From Rikenellaceae bacterium (lineage in GTDB: Bacteria; Bacteroidota; Bacteroidia; Bacteroidales; Rikenellaceae), in the NCBI GenBank assembly GCA_015060115.1, contig SUZB01000018.1:1-40269 (forward strand): a stretch of 40,269 nt of DNA. Reading direction: 5' to 3'. A program made the translations under genes and the position numbers. The notes beneath the pieces were generated by a model. The model had not been told where the DNA came from. It was given only the letters and a program-made list of their open reading frames with translations, and ran no database searches. Below, piece by piece: positions 32,908 to 40,269 of this stretch. The first letter of the stretch is position 1. Every line of letters begins with the position of its first letter.

Positions 32908-33015
32908 TAAGATGGTTAAGACTATTAGGACGATAAGACGATATGATAGAGGTGTTGGTGCCAATTAGTAATCCTAATCCTCATATAGTCTTAATGGTCC
33001 TAAGGTCTTAGGTCT
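32908..33015. repeat. Third hairpin, arms of ~9-base AAGAC/AGGAC units
   Basis: The left arm (about 32908-32947) has TAAGAC, TAGGAC and TAAGAC at about 9-base steps. The right arm (32981-33015) has the complementary GTCTTA, GTCCTA and GTCTTA. It has the same architecture as the GAGAC-type elements A-D, with a different unit. Confidence 0.6.
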
Positions 33016-33040
33016 AAAAAGAAAACTAATAACTAAAAAC

Positions 33041-33071
33041 TTTGCTCTTTGCTCTTTTTTGCTTACCTTTG
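33041..33071 (+). promoter_or_regulatory. Promoter of the NERD gene
   Basis: TTTG (33041-33044), 19 bases, TACCTTTG (33064-33071): a close consensus match. The ATG lies 22 bases downstream. Confidence 0.8.
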
Positions 33072-33093
33072 TATACTCTGTAACTGATTGATT

Positions 33094-33846
33094 ATGATTA
33101 ATTCAAGAATTGCGGGATTCTTAATATTGACTTTTGTAGTCATAATGGTATGCATTAAGATTTACAAATGGTACGATAAGAGAAAAATAGTTCGCCGTAT
33201 CACATCACTTTCGAGAGGTGAAAGCTCTGAGCGTGATTTGATATATCGTCTTGTAAAGTCAGGCATCCCCGAAACAACAATATTTCACGACCTATACCTT
33301 CCGAGTAAATATGGATACACTCAAGTAGACTTGGTTGTTCCAACTAATGTTGGAATTTTTGTCTTTGAGGTAAAAGATTATGCCGGATGGATATTTGGCA
33401 ATGCTGATAACAATAGGTGGACTCAAATTTTGGCTTATGGGCGAGAAAGACATCAGTTCTACAATCCTATTAAACAGAATGAGGGGCACATCAAGGCGTT
33501 GCGTAATCTCTCGGAACAGTTGAAAAATATTCCTATGTACTCAATAATTGTATTTTATGGGTCTAGTGAAATTAGAGAACTGAGTAATGTCCCATCAGAT
33601 TGCTGGGTAGAATACCCAAGAGCCGTATCAAAACTTGTCAAAAACATTTTGGCGAGTAGCGAGCCAGCACCCTTTACTGATAAGTGGGAGATAATGCGTA
33701 TTCTTAAATCGGCGGTTGCTAATGGCGAAAATGAGGAGATAAGGGCTGAACATTTACAGAAAACCAAGCGAGCGAGTTATGGCAAGTATCGCTCCACTTA
33801 TTACTATAGACCTAGTCTTTTTAGATTCTTCCGACGCCACTTTTAG
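33094..33846 (+). CDS. NERD (nuclease-related) domain protein, membrane-anchored
   Basis: 250 residues from ATG 33094 (a TTG two codons earlier is less likely). One N-terminal membrane helix (IAGFLILTFVVIMVCIKIY) is followed by a basic linker and a NERD domain (about 40-155): SSERDLIYRLVKSG, then YGYTQVDLVVPTNVGIFVFEVKDYAGWIFG, with the Asp and the Glu-x-Lys of the PD-(D/E)XK nuclease fold. The C-terminus is basic and aromatic. NERD proteins are thought to act on DNA; the biological role here is unknown. The gene stands alone between hairpin repeats and tkt, with its own promoter and more A/T-rich codons than its neighbours, consistent with acquisition. Confidence 0.85.
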   Translation: MINSRIAGFLILTFVVIMVCIKIYKWYDKRKIVRRITSLSRGESSERDLIYRLVKSGIPETTIFHDLYLPSKYGYTQVDLVVPTNVGIFVFEVKDYAGWIFGNADNNRWTQILAYGRERHQFYNPIKQNEGHIKALRNLSEQLKNIPMYSIIVFYGSSEIRELSNVPSDCWVEYPRAVSKLVKNILASSEPAPFTDKWEIMRILKSAVANGENEEIRAEHLQKTKRASYGKYRSTYYYRPSLFRFFRRHF

Positions 33847-33955
33847 TTTTTAGGGGCATTGTCGATATACATTGCTTCATCTGTGGTGAGCAGGGGTGTT
33901 TGTTTATATCTTAAATTTATTTCTCAAAATACTCGCTTCTTCACAAAACTTTGCT

Positions 33956-33963
33956 TACCTTTG
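33956..33963 (+). promoter_or_regulatory. Transketolase promoter (-7 box)
   Basis: TACCTTTG at 33956-33963, within a context that repeats the sequence around the NERD -7 box (ACTTTGCTTACCTTTGTAT-like). A clear -33 is missing. The leader is about 80 bases. Confidence 0.5.
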
Positions 33964-34047
33964 TATGATGTATTGAACATAGTTCAATGTAGCCCAAAGA
34001 ACGCGGAACAAAATATTAATTCATAAATTAAAATACTACTTCAAACT

Positions 34048-36069
34048 ATGGAGAACAACAAACTTCAGCGTGCAGCGGATAATATTCGTATTCTCGCTGC
34101 GTCGATGGTTGAGAAGGCTAAGTCGGGTCATCCCGGTGGCGCGATGGGTGGTGCAGATTTTATCAATGTGCTCTACGCCGAGTTCCTTCGCTACGATCCT
34201 GAGAATATGGCCTATCCTCACCGTGATCGTCTCTTCCTCGATCCTGGCCATATGTCGCCCATGCTCTATGCGGTGCTCTCGTTGGCAGGTAACTACTCAA
34301 CCGAGGATTTGCAGTCGTTGCGTCAGTGGGGCAGCGTAACACCCGGCCACCCAGAGGTCGATGTTATGCGTGGTGTGGAGAACACCTCTGGTCCTCTCGG
34401 TCAGGGCCACGCTATGGCTCTCGGTGCAGCTATTGCTGAGCGCTTTATGGTGGCTCGTTTTGGCGAGTGGATGGCACACAAGACCTACGCCTTTATCTCT
34501 GACGGCGCTGTTCAGGAGGAGATCTCGCAGGGTGTCGGCCGTGTAGCTGGTCATCTTGGTCTCTCTAACTTCATTATGTACTACGACTCGAACAATGTTC
34601 AGCTCTCGACAAAGTGCGATGAGGTGGACACCGAGGATATCGAGATGAAGTACCGTGCGTGGAACTGGAATGTTATCACCGTAAACGGCCAGTCTATCGA
34701 CGAGATTCGTGCTGCGCTGAAGGCTGCAAATGCCGAGACAGAGCGTCCTACCCTCATCATCGGTAAGACCATTATGGGCTATGGCGCACGCAAGTCAGAT
34801 GGCACAAGCTTCGAGAATCAGGTATCGACACACGGTCAGCCTCTTACAGCTGCCGGCGCCGACATTGCAGCCACCATCAAGAACCTCGGCGGTAACCCCG
34901 ATGAGCCCTTCGCAGTATTCGAGGAGTCTAAGGAGGTATATGCTGCTCGCCGTGAGGAGTTGCGTGCTTGGGCAAAGCAAATGGCCGAGACCGAGGCTGC
35001 TTGGCGCAAGGAGAATCCCGCATTGGCCGTGAAGATGGACAACTTCTACTCAGGCAAGTTGCCCGAAATCGACTACTCGGCAATCGAGCTTAAGCCCGAC
35101 CAGGCAACTCGTGCTGCCTCGGCAACTATGCTTGGCTACTTTGCAGAGCATGTCGAGAATATGGTGGTTTCGTCTGCCGACCTCTCGAACTCAGATAAGA
35201 CCGATGGCTTCCTCAAGAAGACCAAGGCCTTTACCAAGGGAGACTTCTCTGGTAACTTCTTCCAGGCAGGTGTTGCCGAGCTCACTATGGCGTGCGTAAT
35301 GAATGGTATGGCTCTTCATGGCGGTATTATCCCCGCTTGCGGTACATTCTTCGTCTTCTCTGACTATATGAAGCCCGCTGTTCGCCTCTCTGCACTTATG
35401 GAGAAGAAGGTTATCTACATCTGGACACACGACTCATTCCGTGTAGGTGAGGATGGCCCTACCCACGAGCCTGTTGAGCACGAGGCACAGATTCGCCTTA
35501 TGGAGCACCTCCACAACCACTCAGGCAAGCGCTCGATGCTTGTTCTTCGCCCTGCCGACTCTGAGGAGACTGTGGCAGCGTGGAAGATGGCAATGGAGGA
35601 GACACGCCCTGTGGCACTTATCCTTTCGCGCCAGAATATCAAGTCGTTGCCCGCGCTCTCTGGCCGTTCACGCCGTGAAGAGGCTATGCAAGCTGAGAAG
35701 GGTGGCTATGTGGTTTTGGAGAATGCCGATGCAAAGGTTACCCTTGTGGCTACCGGTTCTGAGGTTGCTACACTCGTTGAGGGCGCTGAGCTCTTGGCAG
35801 AGGAGGGCATCGCTACCCGCGTGGTATCTATCCCCAGCGAGGGTCTCTTCCGCGATCAGCCCAAGGAGTATCAGGAGGCAGTTCTTGGCAACCTTCCTCG
35901 CTACGGTATGACCTCTGGTCTCTCTATCAACCTTGTTAATTTGGTAGGTAACAACGGCTATATTCACGGCTTCGACCACTTCGGCTACTCAGCACCCTTC
36001 AAGGTACTTGATGAGAAGTTTGGTTACAATGGCAAGTGTGTAGCTGAGGAGGTTAAAGCAATGCTCTAA
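34048..36069 (+). CDS. tkt: Transketolase
   Basis: 673 residues, standard length. It moves two-carbon units between sugar phosphates in the pentose phosphate pathway, with thiamine diphosphate. N-terminal domain: SGHPGGAMGGADF, then GPLGQGHAMALGAAIAERF and the cofactor-binding FISDGAVQEEISQG (the usual GDG is SDG here). Pyrimidine domain: ACGTFFVFSDYMKPAVRLSALM and THDSFRVGEDGPTHEPVEHEAQIRLM, with the phosphate- and cofactor-binding residues. The C-terminal domain ends with the VLDEKFGYNG segment. It is monocistronic: a long hairpin starts directly at the stop codon. Confidence 0.96.
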   Translation: MENNKLQRAADNIRILAASMVEKAKSGHPGGAMGGADFINVLYAEFLRYDPENMAYPHRDRLFLDPGHMSPMLYAVLSLAGNYSTEDLQSLRQWGSVTPGHPEVDVMRGVENTSGPLGQGHAMALGAAIAERFMVARFGEWMAHKTYAFISDGAVQEEISQGVGRVAGHLGLSNFIMYYDSNNVQLSTKCDEVDTEDIEMKYRAWNWNVITVNGQSIDEIRAALKAANAETERPTLIIGKTIMGYGARKSDGTSFENQVSTHGQPLTAAGADIAATIKNLGGNPDEPFAVFEESKEVYAARREELRAWAKQMAETEAAWRKENPALAVKMDNFYSGKLPEIDYSAIELKPDQATRAASATMLGYFAEHVENMVVSSADLSNSDKTDGFLKKTKAFTKGDFSGNFFQAGVAELTMACVMNGMALHGGIIPACGTFFVFSDYMKPAVRLSALMEKKVIYIWTHDSFRVGEDGPTHEPVEHEAQIRLMEHLHNHSGKRSMLVLRPADSEETVAAWKMAMEETRPVALILSRQNIKSLPALSGRSRREEAMQAEKGGYVVLENADAKVTLVATGSEVATLVEGAELLAEEGIATRVVSIPSEGLFRDQPKEYQEAVLGNLPRYGMTSGLSINLVNLVGNNGYIHGFDHFGYSAPFKVLDEKFGYNGKCVAEEVKAML

Positions 36070-36193
36070 TTTCTTGTGAAAAGGGGTTATCTGCGACCTC
36101 TCAATCATTGCCCTGAATGGGAAATACTTCAAGTATGTCCCATCCAGGGCAATTTCTTTATCGAGGCCACAGCTAACCCCTTTTGACAAGAAA
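36070..36193. terminator. Giant hairpin between convergent tkt and peroxidase genes
   Basis: Outer arms of 20 bases (36070-36089 and 36174-36193) differ at one position. A second stem lies inside (ATTGCCCTG at 36107-36115 with CAGGGCAAT at 36145-36153, then ATGGGA with TCCCAT). The left part begins TTTCTTGTGAAA right behind the stop codon, as does the 93-nt element behind ompH. It likely ends or protects the tkt mRNA. Confidence 0.65.
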
Positions 36194-36250
36194 TTAATTT
36201 GTCGTGATAGCGCCAAATTATGCCCCTTCTGACAAGAAATTTGGGTGAAT

Positions 36251-36372
36251 AGACCACAGAGACCACAGAGACCACAGAGAAAGATGATACCAGACTTCGT
36301 TGTTGTCTCTCTCGTCTCTCTCGTCTCTCTCGTCTCTCTCGTCTCTCTCGTCTCTCTCGTCTCTCTCGTCTT
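36251..36372. repeat. Intergenic hairpin element with 9-base repeats (copy D, inverted)
   Basis: The left arm has AGACCACAG units (36251-36279). The right arm has at least seven CGTCTCTCT-type 9-base units (36304-36372). The 33-base core (36278-36310) is the reverse complement of copy A's core with two differences. Frames over it read as SLV or RRE repeats and are not genes. Confidence 0.75.
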
Positions 36373-36477
36373 TCCCACAGTCTCACGGAGCTTAAGCTCT
36401 GCGCCTCAACGAGGCGCTTTAGCCCGCAGGCGGAACACCTGCAACTCTAACAACTAAAAACTAACAACTAACAACTC
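36373..36477. repeat. Cluster of short palindromes and CTAACAACT tract
   Basis: GCGCCTC-AAC-GAGGCGC and GCAGGCGGAACACCTGC palindromes are followed by repeats of ACTAACAACT/ACTAAAAACT (about 36446-36477). The same order of modules appears near 9780-10130 and in part near 11386-11417 and 27931-27957. Confidence 0.6.
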
Positions 36478-36505
36478 TCAAAAAAAATAGCCCCGAAGGG
36501 CTATT
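36478..36505 (-). terminator. Terminator of the peroxidase operon
   Basis: On the minus strand AATAGCCC-TTCG-GGGCTATT (36505-36486) is followed by eight T (36485-36478). A UUCG loop on a G/C-rich stem makes this a classic terminator. It stands directly behind the stop codon. Confidence 0.9.
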
Positions 36506-36507
36506 TT

Positions 36508-37917
36508 CTATTCGTGGTCGTGGTCATCATCGTGGGTATGCTCCACGCCATACTCGTTGAGCGTGGTGAGCTTTTCGCCCTTGTATTCACCTGTGAGGGT
36601 GTGCAGGAAGGCTACGATTGCCGAGGTCTCAGCATCGCTAAGCTCCACATCCACCTGATAGCGGGCCATATCCTTAACTGCCTCGTCCATTGTCATGCGT
36701 GTGCCGTCGTGGAAGTAGGGCCAGGTAAGTGCGATGTTGCGCAAGCCGGGCACCTTGAAGCGGTGGCGGTCGCGCTCATCGGCACTCTCCTTGAAGCGAC
36801 CATTATCCTCCTCGGTAAGCTCCAAGCCTCGGTCAGCAAAATAATCACGGCGTGTGCCCATAAGTTCGTAGGTCTCACCACCAAGGTTTGCACCTGCGTG
36901 GCAAGTTGCGCAGTCGTACTTCTTGAAGAGCTCATAGCCGCGCAGTGCCTCCTCGCTGATTGCGCTATTATCGCCACGCAACCACTTGTCGAAGTCAGAG
37001 TTGGGCGTTGTCAGCGTGCGCTCAAACTCTTGAATAGCATCTGTGATGTTCTTCTCGGTGATGCCATCGGCGTAGATGCCGTTGAAGGCAGCGACCATAA
37101 GGTTATCCTCTTCGAGCTTTGCGATAATCTCCTCGAAAGATGTTGATGCCATCTCCACAGGATTGAGCGGAGGGCCGGCAGCCTGCTCAGCAAGTGTTGC
37201 GGCACGACCGTCCCAGAACTGCACAAAGTTGTAAACGGCGTTGTATACGGTAGGTGCATTTACGCCACCCTTGAGGCCGTTTACGCCGTCCGAATACTGG
37301 TGGTTATCCACGCCACCTGTTGCCAAGTCGTGGCACGAAGCGCACGATACGGTGTTGTCCACCGAGAGGCGAGTGTCGTGGTAGAGGGCGTAGCCGAGCA
37401 TAGCCTTTTGTGCGTCGATGTTCTCAATCTCGGCGATGGGGCGCACGGGTTCACCACTACGCTCACCCTCAAGACCATCGGCATAGTAGGCTGTGCGGTA
37501 GTCGATAGCCCACTCGCGAGCGATATCTCGCTTAGCATTTGTGGTCTGGCTACCCCAGTGTACAAGGTAGTACTTCGCCATAGGCATACGCTTGTCGGCG
37601 AGTACCTTCTCAACCTTAGCGACATCCACAGGGTTGGGTGTCTCGCCACTGTTGAGTGCATTCATCAGAGGCTGGATATCGTATACACGATAGCCGTCAG
37701 CAGCATCCCTCTTCACCATATCACCTATTACGGGGATGTCGGCATAGAAGGGCAACTCAGGTGCTGCGGTGTGGCAGCTTACACAGCCACCATCCTCCAA
37801 GATTGCGGCGATGCGTGCCTCGATAGGTTCCCCCTCGTCGGGCACATTGTTCATTGCGCGGTAGGCGATGAAGCCACCTACGGCAACGATGAGAAGTGTA
37901 AATAAGAGTTTTTTCAT
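36508..37917 (-). CDS. Tri-haem cytochrome c peroxidase family protein
   Basis: 469 residues. An N-terminal membrane segment (LLFTLLIVAVGGFIAY) anchors it toward the periplasm. Three haem c sites are present: CVSCH (45-49) in an extra N-terminal haem-binding domain, CASCH (192-196) and CATCH (336-340) in the di-haem peroxidase (CcpA/MauG) core. The core also shows NAPTVYNAVYN and GPPLNPVEM. It likely reduces hydrogen peroxide with electrons from the membrane chain. The C-terminus HTHDDDHDHE is a possible metal-binding tail. It lies 18 bases behind ccsA; ResB/CcsA would attach its haems. The exact substrate is unproven. Confidence 0.92.
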   Translation of the reverse strand: MKKLLFTLLIVAVGGFIAYRAMNNVPDEGEPIEARIAAILEDGGCVSCHTAAPELPFYADIPVIGDMVKRDAADGYRVYDIQPLMNALNSGETPNPVDVAKVEKVLADKRMPMAKYYLVHWGSQTTNAKRDIAREWAIDYRTAYYADGLEGERSGEPVRPIAEIENIDAQKAMLGYALYHDTRLSVDNTVSCASCHDLATGGVDNHQYSDGVNGLKGGVNAPTVYNAVYNFVQFWDGRAATLAEQAAGPPLNPVEMASTSFEEIIAKLEEDNLMVAAFNGIYADGITEKNITDAIQEFERTLTTPNSDFDKWLRGDNSAISEEALRGYELFKKYDCATCHAGANLGGETYELMGTRRDYFADRGLELTEEDNGRFKESADERDRHRFKVPGLRNIALTWPYFHDGTRMTMDEAVKDMARYQVDVELSDAETSAIVAFLHTLTGEYKGEKLTTLNEYGVEHTHDDDHDHE

Positions 37918-37935
37918 ATCTATTAGTTTTGGGTT

Positions 37936-38721
37936 TTACTCTCTGCTTTGTGTATATGTGTGTTCACTCGTTTGGGCTGATGGCAGGTAGTTTACGCCCC
38001 ACCAGCACATCTGCAACGCTAAGAAGGCTACGATGATTACGCCATACCTCACCCTATTTAGTCTTCCCGGCAGATGTATCGCCAAGAGGTAGAGTCCCCA
38101 TGTTGCGGCTGCCCACGCCTCCTTGGCGTCCCAACTCCAGTATGCGCCCCACGCCTCCTTGGCCCATAGTGAGCCTGTGAGCATGCCTATTGTGAAGAAG
38201 GCGATGCCGCCATATAGCAGACGGTCGATGGCATCATCTGTCCTGCTGTCGGGGCGGAAGATGCTCCATACGGCGAGCAGTGTTGCGCAACCGAGCAGGG
38301 CGTATGAGAACATATATACCGCTACATGCGGAACAAACCAACCGCTCTGCAGTGCCGGCATCAGCGTCTCATCGTGTATCTCTGGTCGAGCAATATTTAT
38401 GATGATAAAGACCGTTGCAAGCATCGTCGAGAAGGACATTATCCAGCGATAGCGCCAACGAATGTAGGTGAAAAGACCCGCCAAGAGTAGGAAGAACGAG
38501 TACCATAGGCGTGTCTCGCCCATCGTTCTGAGGGGTGGCCTATCGAGCGTTTGCCATAGCATCGCTATGAAGCACGCCATAACGAACACGCCAAGTGCCG
38601 AGAGTACAATAGCACCCTTGCCCTTGTGCTCCTTAGTCGAAATGGAGAGGAGCGCACCCGATAGCGAGAGCGCCACAACCACCAAGGCGATATATGGGAA
38701 TATGTTCCAACCAAGCTCCAT
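37936..38721 (-). CDS. ccsA: Cytochrome c biogenesis protein CcsA (System II haem handling)
   Basis: 261 residues from ATG 38721 (MELGWNIFPYIALVV); the open frame reaches 32 codons further, but that extension lies inside resB. About eight membrane helices. The WWD-type haem motif is GSLWAKEAWGAYWSWDAKEAWA, with flanking His residues in VPHVAVYMFSYALL and AIHLPGRLNR. With ResB it exports haem and attaches it to CxxCH motifs. It starts 5 bases behind resB and ends 18 bases before the tri-haem peroxidase. Confidence 0.93.
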   Translation of the reverse strand: MELGWNIFPYIALVVVALSLSGALLSISTKEHKGKGAIVLSALGVFVMACFIAMLWQTLDRPPLRTMGETRLWYSFFLLLAGLFTYIRWRYRWIMSFSTMLATVFIIINIARPEIHDETLMPALQSGWFVPHVAVYMFSYALLGCATLLAVWSIFRPDSRTDDAIDRLLYGGIAFFTIGMLTGSLWAKEAWGAYWSWDAKEAWAAATWGLYLLAIHLPGRLNRVRYGVIIVAFLALQMCWWGVNYLPSAQTSEHTYTQSRE

Positions 38722-38726
38722 ACACT

Positions 38727-39560
38727 CTAACTCTTTTTGCGTGTTGTTCCTCCTAAGAACATCATCACTGCGCCAACGAGCATAAGCACTATGCCCGAAA
38801 CTATCGCATATCGCCACGGCTCACGCACAACCTCGACAATGCAGTAACGGCACTCGTCGGGTGATTGTGTATCGTAACTTACCAAGTATGCCGACTCCGA
38901 AAACGATATGTTGTAGGGTTTATTAACACGAATTGTCGCCTGCTCCTCGCCGATGCGTACCCTCGCCTCGTAGCGCTCAGGAGTGCCGTTGTCGTAATAC
39001 TCGACCTCGAAATCCTCCAACTGCATCTCCTTGTCGAGTACACGCATTGCCCCGTTAGAGTCGTATGCCTCGGTTGTAACTTTGTCATATTCGACTACCG
39101 CACGCAACTCCTCTCTGTCGGGAGCTCCCCAGAAGGCCGCACCTATGGCGATAAGCAAGCCGAGGTGGTTTACCACGAAACGCCAACGGATACCTCGCAC
39201 ATTGCGCCAGCCACGCAGGGTAACGAGCAACAGGTGGGTCATTAGGAAGAGTGTGGCGATTATTGCGGTATAGGATGTTGTTGCAGGTGTTAGCTGAATA
39301 CCGAAGACGATGCCTAAGCCGACCATCGCTACAAACGATAGGGTAGTGGCGCTCCCTGAGAGCATAAATCTACTCGCTGCCCACTTCTCCCTCTTGCGGT
39401 AAAGCTCTATCGTTACGGCCAGCCATAAGGCCATCGAGAGAATATTTACCGGAAAGCGGAAGATGTCAATAGGAAATACGAGGGCTGACCAGTCAAGCAA
39501 AAGACTGGCGATAAGTAGTGCGCCAAGTAGTAGTGGCGCTATGTTTCTCTCTTCTCTCAT
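38727..39560 (-). CDS. ResB-like cytochrome c biogenesis protein
   Basis: 277 residues. Four membrane helices are likely: three to four before residue 145 (LLLGALLIASLLLDW, ILSMALWLAVTIEL, AIIATLFLMTHLLLV, FVVNHLGLLIAIGAAFWG) and one near the end (YAIVSGIVLMLVGAVMMFLGG). A periplasmic domain (about 150-240) lies between. WRFVVNHLGLLIAIGAAFWGAPDREEL is the ResB-type segment with a haem-ligand His candidate. ResB/CcsB is the partner of CcsA, which follows after 5 bases. It is shorter than classical ResB, as usual for Bacteroidota. The first gene of the operon; a TATCTTTA box is seen about 25 bases upstream. Confidence 0.8.
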   Translation of the reverse strand: MREERNIAPLLLGALLIASLLLDWSALVFPIDIFRFPVNILSMALWLAVTIELYRKREKWAASRFMLSGSATTLSFVAMVGLGIVFGIQLTPATTSYTAIIATLFLMTHLLLVTLRGWRNVRGIRWRFVVNHLGLLIAIGAAFWGAPDREELRAVVEYDKVTTEAYDSNGAMRVLDKEMQLEDFEVEYYDNGTPERYEARVRIGEEQATIRVNKPYNISFSESAYLVSYDTQSPDECRYCIVEVVREPWRYAIVSGIVLMLVGAVMMFLGGTTRKKS

Positions 39561-39783
39561 TGGGTATATGGCATCTTCACCTCGGTAAAGATACGAATAA
39601 TTTTCCTAAACTACGATATGCTATGCGCAAAAATGTGGGCGATACGGCTATTTTGTTGGATATAGCCCCCTATTGGTGTAGGGTTGCGGCTATTTCTGTG
39701 TCCCCCTATTATATATATAAATATAGGTATACTCTTATATTATTAAAAAATCTAAATAATTTTTGAAAATAATTGTAAAAATG

Positions 39784-39814
39784 TTTGGAGAATAGAAATA
39801 AAGCACTACCTTTG
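39784..39814 (+). promoter_or_regulatory. rRNA-type promoter P1
   Basis: TTTG (39784-39787), 19 bases, TACCTTTG (39807-39814), followed by CACCCGC. It lies downstream of a very A/T-rich stretch that could serve as an UP element. Confidence 0.8.
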
Positions 39815-39897
39815 CACCCGCAATCAGAGAGGTAAACCCTTGCTGGGAGCGCAAAACAGAGGTTCTTAGAAGTTTTTTGAAAAAAGTCGCCAAAAGA

Positions 39898-39929
39898 TTT
39901 GGTAGTTTCAAAAAAGTGTCTTATCTTTG
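39898..39929 (+). promoter_or_regulatory. rRNA-type promoter P2
   Basis: TTTG (39898-39901), 20 bases, TATCTTTG (39922-39929), followed by CACCCGC. Confidence 0.85.
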
Positions 39930-40008
39930 CACCCGCTTTCGCCTCTAAAAATGGCGATAAGCAATAAAGGTTCTTAGAAAAAGTTTTTTGAAAAAAGTTG
40001 CCAAAAGA

Positions 40009-40040
40009 TTTGGTGGTTTCAAAAAGATGACTTATCTTTG
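40009..40040 (+). promoter_or_regulatory. rRNA-type promoter P3
   Basis: TTTG (40009-40012), 20 bases, TATCTTTG (40033-40040), followed by CACCCGC. Confidence 0.85.
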
Positions 40041-40118
40041 CACCCGCTTTCGCCTCAAAAACGGCGATAAGCAACAAGGGTTCTTAGAAAAGATTTTTTG
40101 AAAAAAGTTTACCAAAAA

Positions 40119-40150
40119 TTTGGTAGTTTCAAAAATAGTTCTTACCTTTG
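40119..40150 (+). promoter_or_regulatory. rRNA-type promoter P4
   Basis: TTTG (40119-40122), 20 bases, TACCTTTG (40143-40150). It is the promoter nearest to the leader. Confidence 0.85.
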
Positions 40151-40156
40151 CACCGC

Positions 40157-40269
40157 TTTTCCGCTCTAAAAAATGAGCGGTCTGGTGATGACAGTTCTGA
40201 TGAAAATTAGAATATAGTTCTTTGAAGATTTTGAGCAGCTAAAGTTTTATCTATCTCCTATGAGATAAT
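40157..40269 (+). other. Probable leader of an rRNA operon (gene outside the window)
   Basis: The leader contains an antitermination boxA-like AGTTCTTTGA (40216-40225) and a short hairpin TATCTC-CTAT-GAGATA (40252-40267). In Bacteroidota a GTTCTTTGA box stands shortly before 16S rRNA. No 16S sequence itself is visible before the window ends, so the assignment is inference. Confidence 0.6.

Larger units (their letters stand above)
39861..40190 (+). repeat. Three tandem ~110-base promoter repeats
   Basis: Units start at 39861, 39969 and 40079, each with GGTTCTTAGA, then a T/A-rich TTTTTTGAAAAAAGT block, a promoter, CACCCGC (CACCGC in the third unit) and a small hairpin (TCGCC/GGCGA; CCGCTC/GAGCGG in the last unit). 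The period is 108 and 110 bases. Frames translated from this region on the minus strand repeat EAKAGAKI and are not genes. Confidence 0.9.

Noticed and set aside
36245..36457. Frames with SLVSLVSLV or RRERRERRE repeats, or a CRISPR-like array
   Set aside because: The units are 9 bases with no spacers. This is an intergenic hairpin element, not a CRISPR array or a gene.
39709..40077. 122-codon minus-strand frame with repeated EAKAGAKI
   Set aside because: It is the translation of the tandem promoter repeats. The repeats have promoter and hairpin structure on the plus strand, and there is no start region for a gene.

Overview
The window looks chromosomal and comes from a member of the Bacteroidota, most likely Bacteroidales and plausibly an Alistipes-like gut anaerobe; the genus is my inference. 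The evidence is the repeated Bacteroidota promoter form (TTTG or TTG, 19-21 bases, TAnnTTTG), the uppS-bamA-ompH-ompH cluster, anaerobic metabolism (class III ribonucleotide reductase, indolepyruvate oxidoreductase) and a Bacteroidota-type rRNA leader at the right edge.

Layout. 1-3360 is part of a mobilizable element: an excisionase-like HTH protein preceded by a mirrored array of decamer repeats, a primase-like protein, a MobC-like protein and a relaxase broken by an in-frame TGA. 3360-4070 is mostly non-coding and holds two possible short transcripts. tRNA-Cys follows (minus strand). 4299-9729 is a minus-strand operon: pcrA/uvrD helicase, GT2 glycosyltransferase, nth and an S41 lipoprotein protease. 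10217-15707 is the minus-strand envelope cluster nadK, uppS, bamA, ompH, ompH. Divergent from it, 15847-19047 is the plus-strand run pdxJ, CCA-adding enzyme and metallophosphoesterase. 19211-22206 is nrdD-nrdG (minus) behind a cobalamin riboswitch. 22666-27833 is iorA-iorB-aminotransferase and then a CoA-transferase. 27959-32253 is a minus-strand group: FAD oxidoreductase, GH5 lipoprotein and sodium:solute symporter. tRNA-Leu, a hairpin-rich spacer, a NERD protein and transketolase follow on the plus strand. 36508-39560 is ResB-CcsA-cytochrome c peroxidase (minus). The right edge holds four promoters, three on ~110-base tandem repeats, leading into a probable rRNA operon that starts outside the window.

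The most unusual features are not protein genes. (i) The nrdDG block and its riboswitch lie between two direct copies of the metallophosphoesterase 3' end; the second copy is a fragment with a clean 301-base deletion and about 95% identity, as if the block arrived by homologous recombination. (ii) A 93-nt two-hairpin element follows the stop codons of two unrelated genes and shows a compensatory base pair. (iii) Several spacers carry long imperfect hairpins with arms built of ~9-base repeats. (iv) The rRNA promoter region is a tandem amplification. Functionally, the aminotransferase, IorAB and CoA-transferase could turn aromatic amino acids into aryl-acetates, and the ResB/CcsA pair sits beside the tri-haem peroxidase whose haems it would attach.
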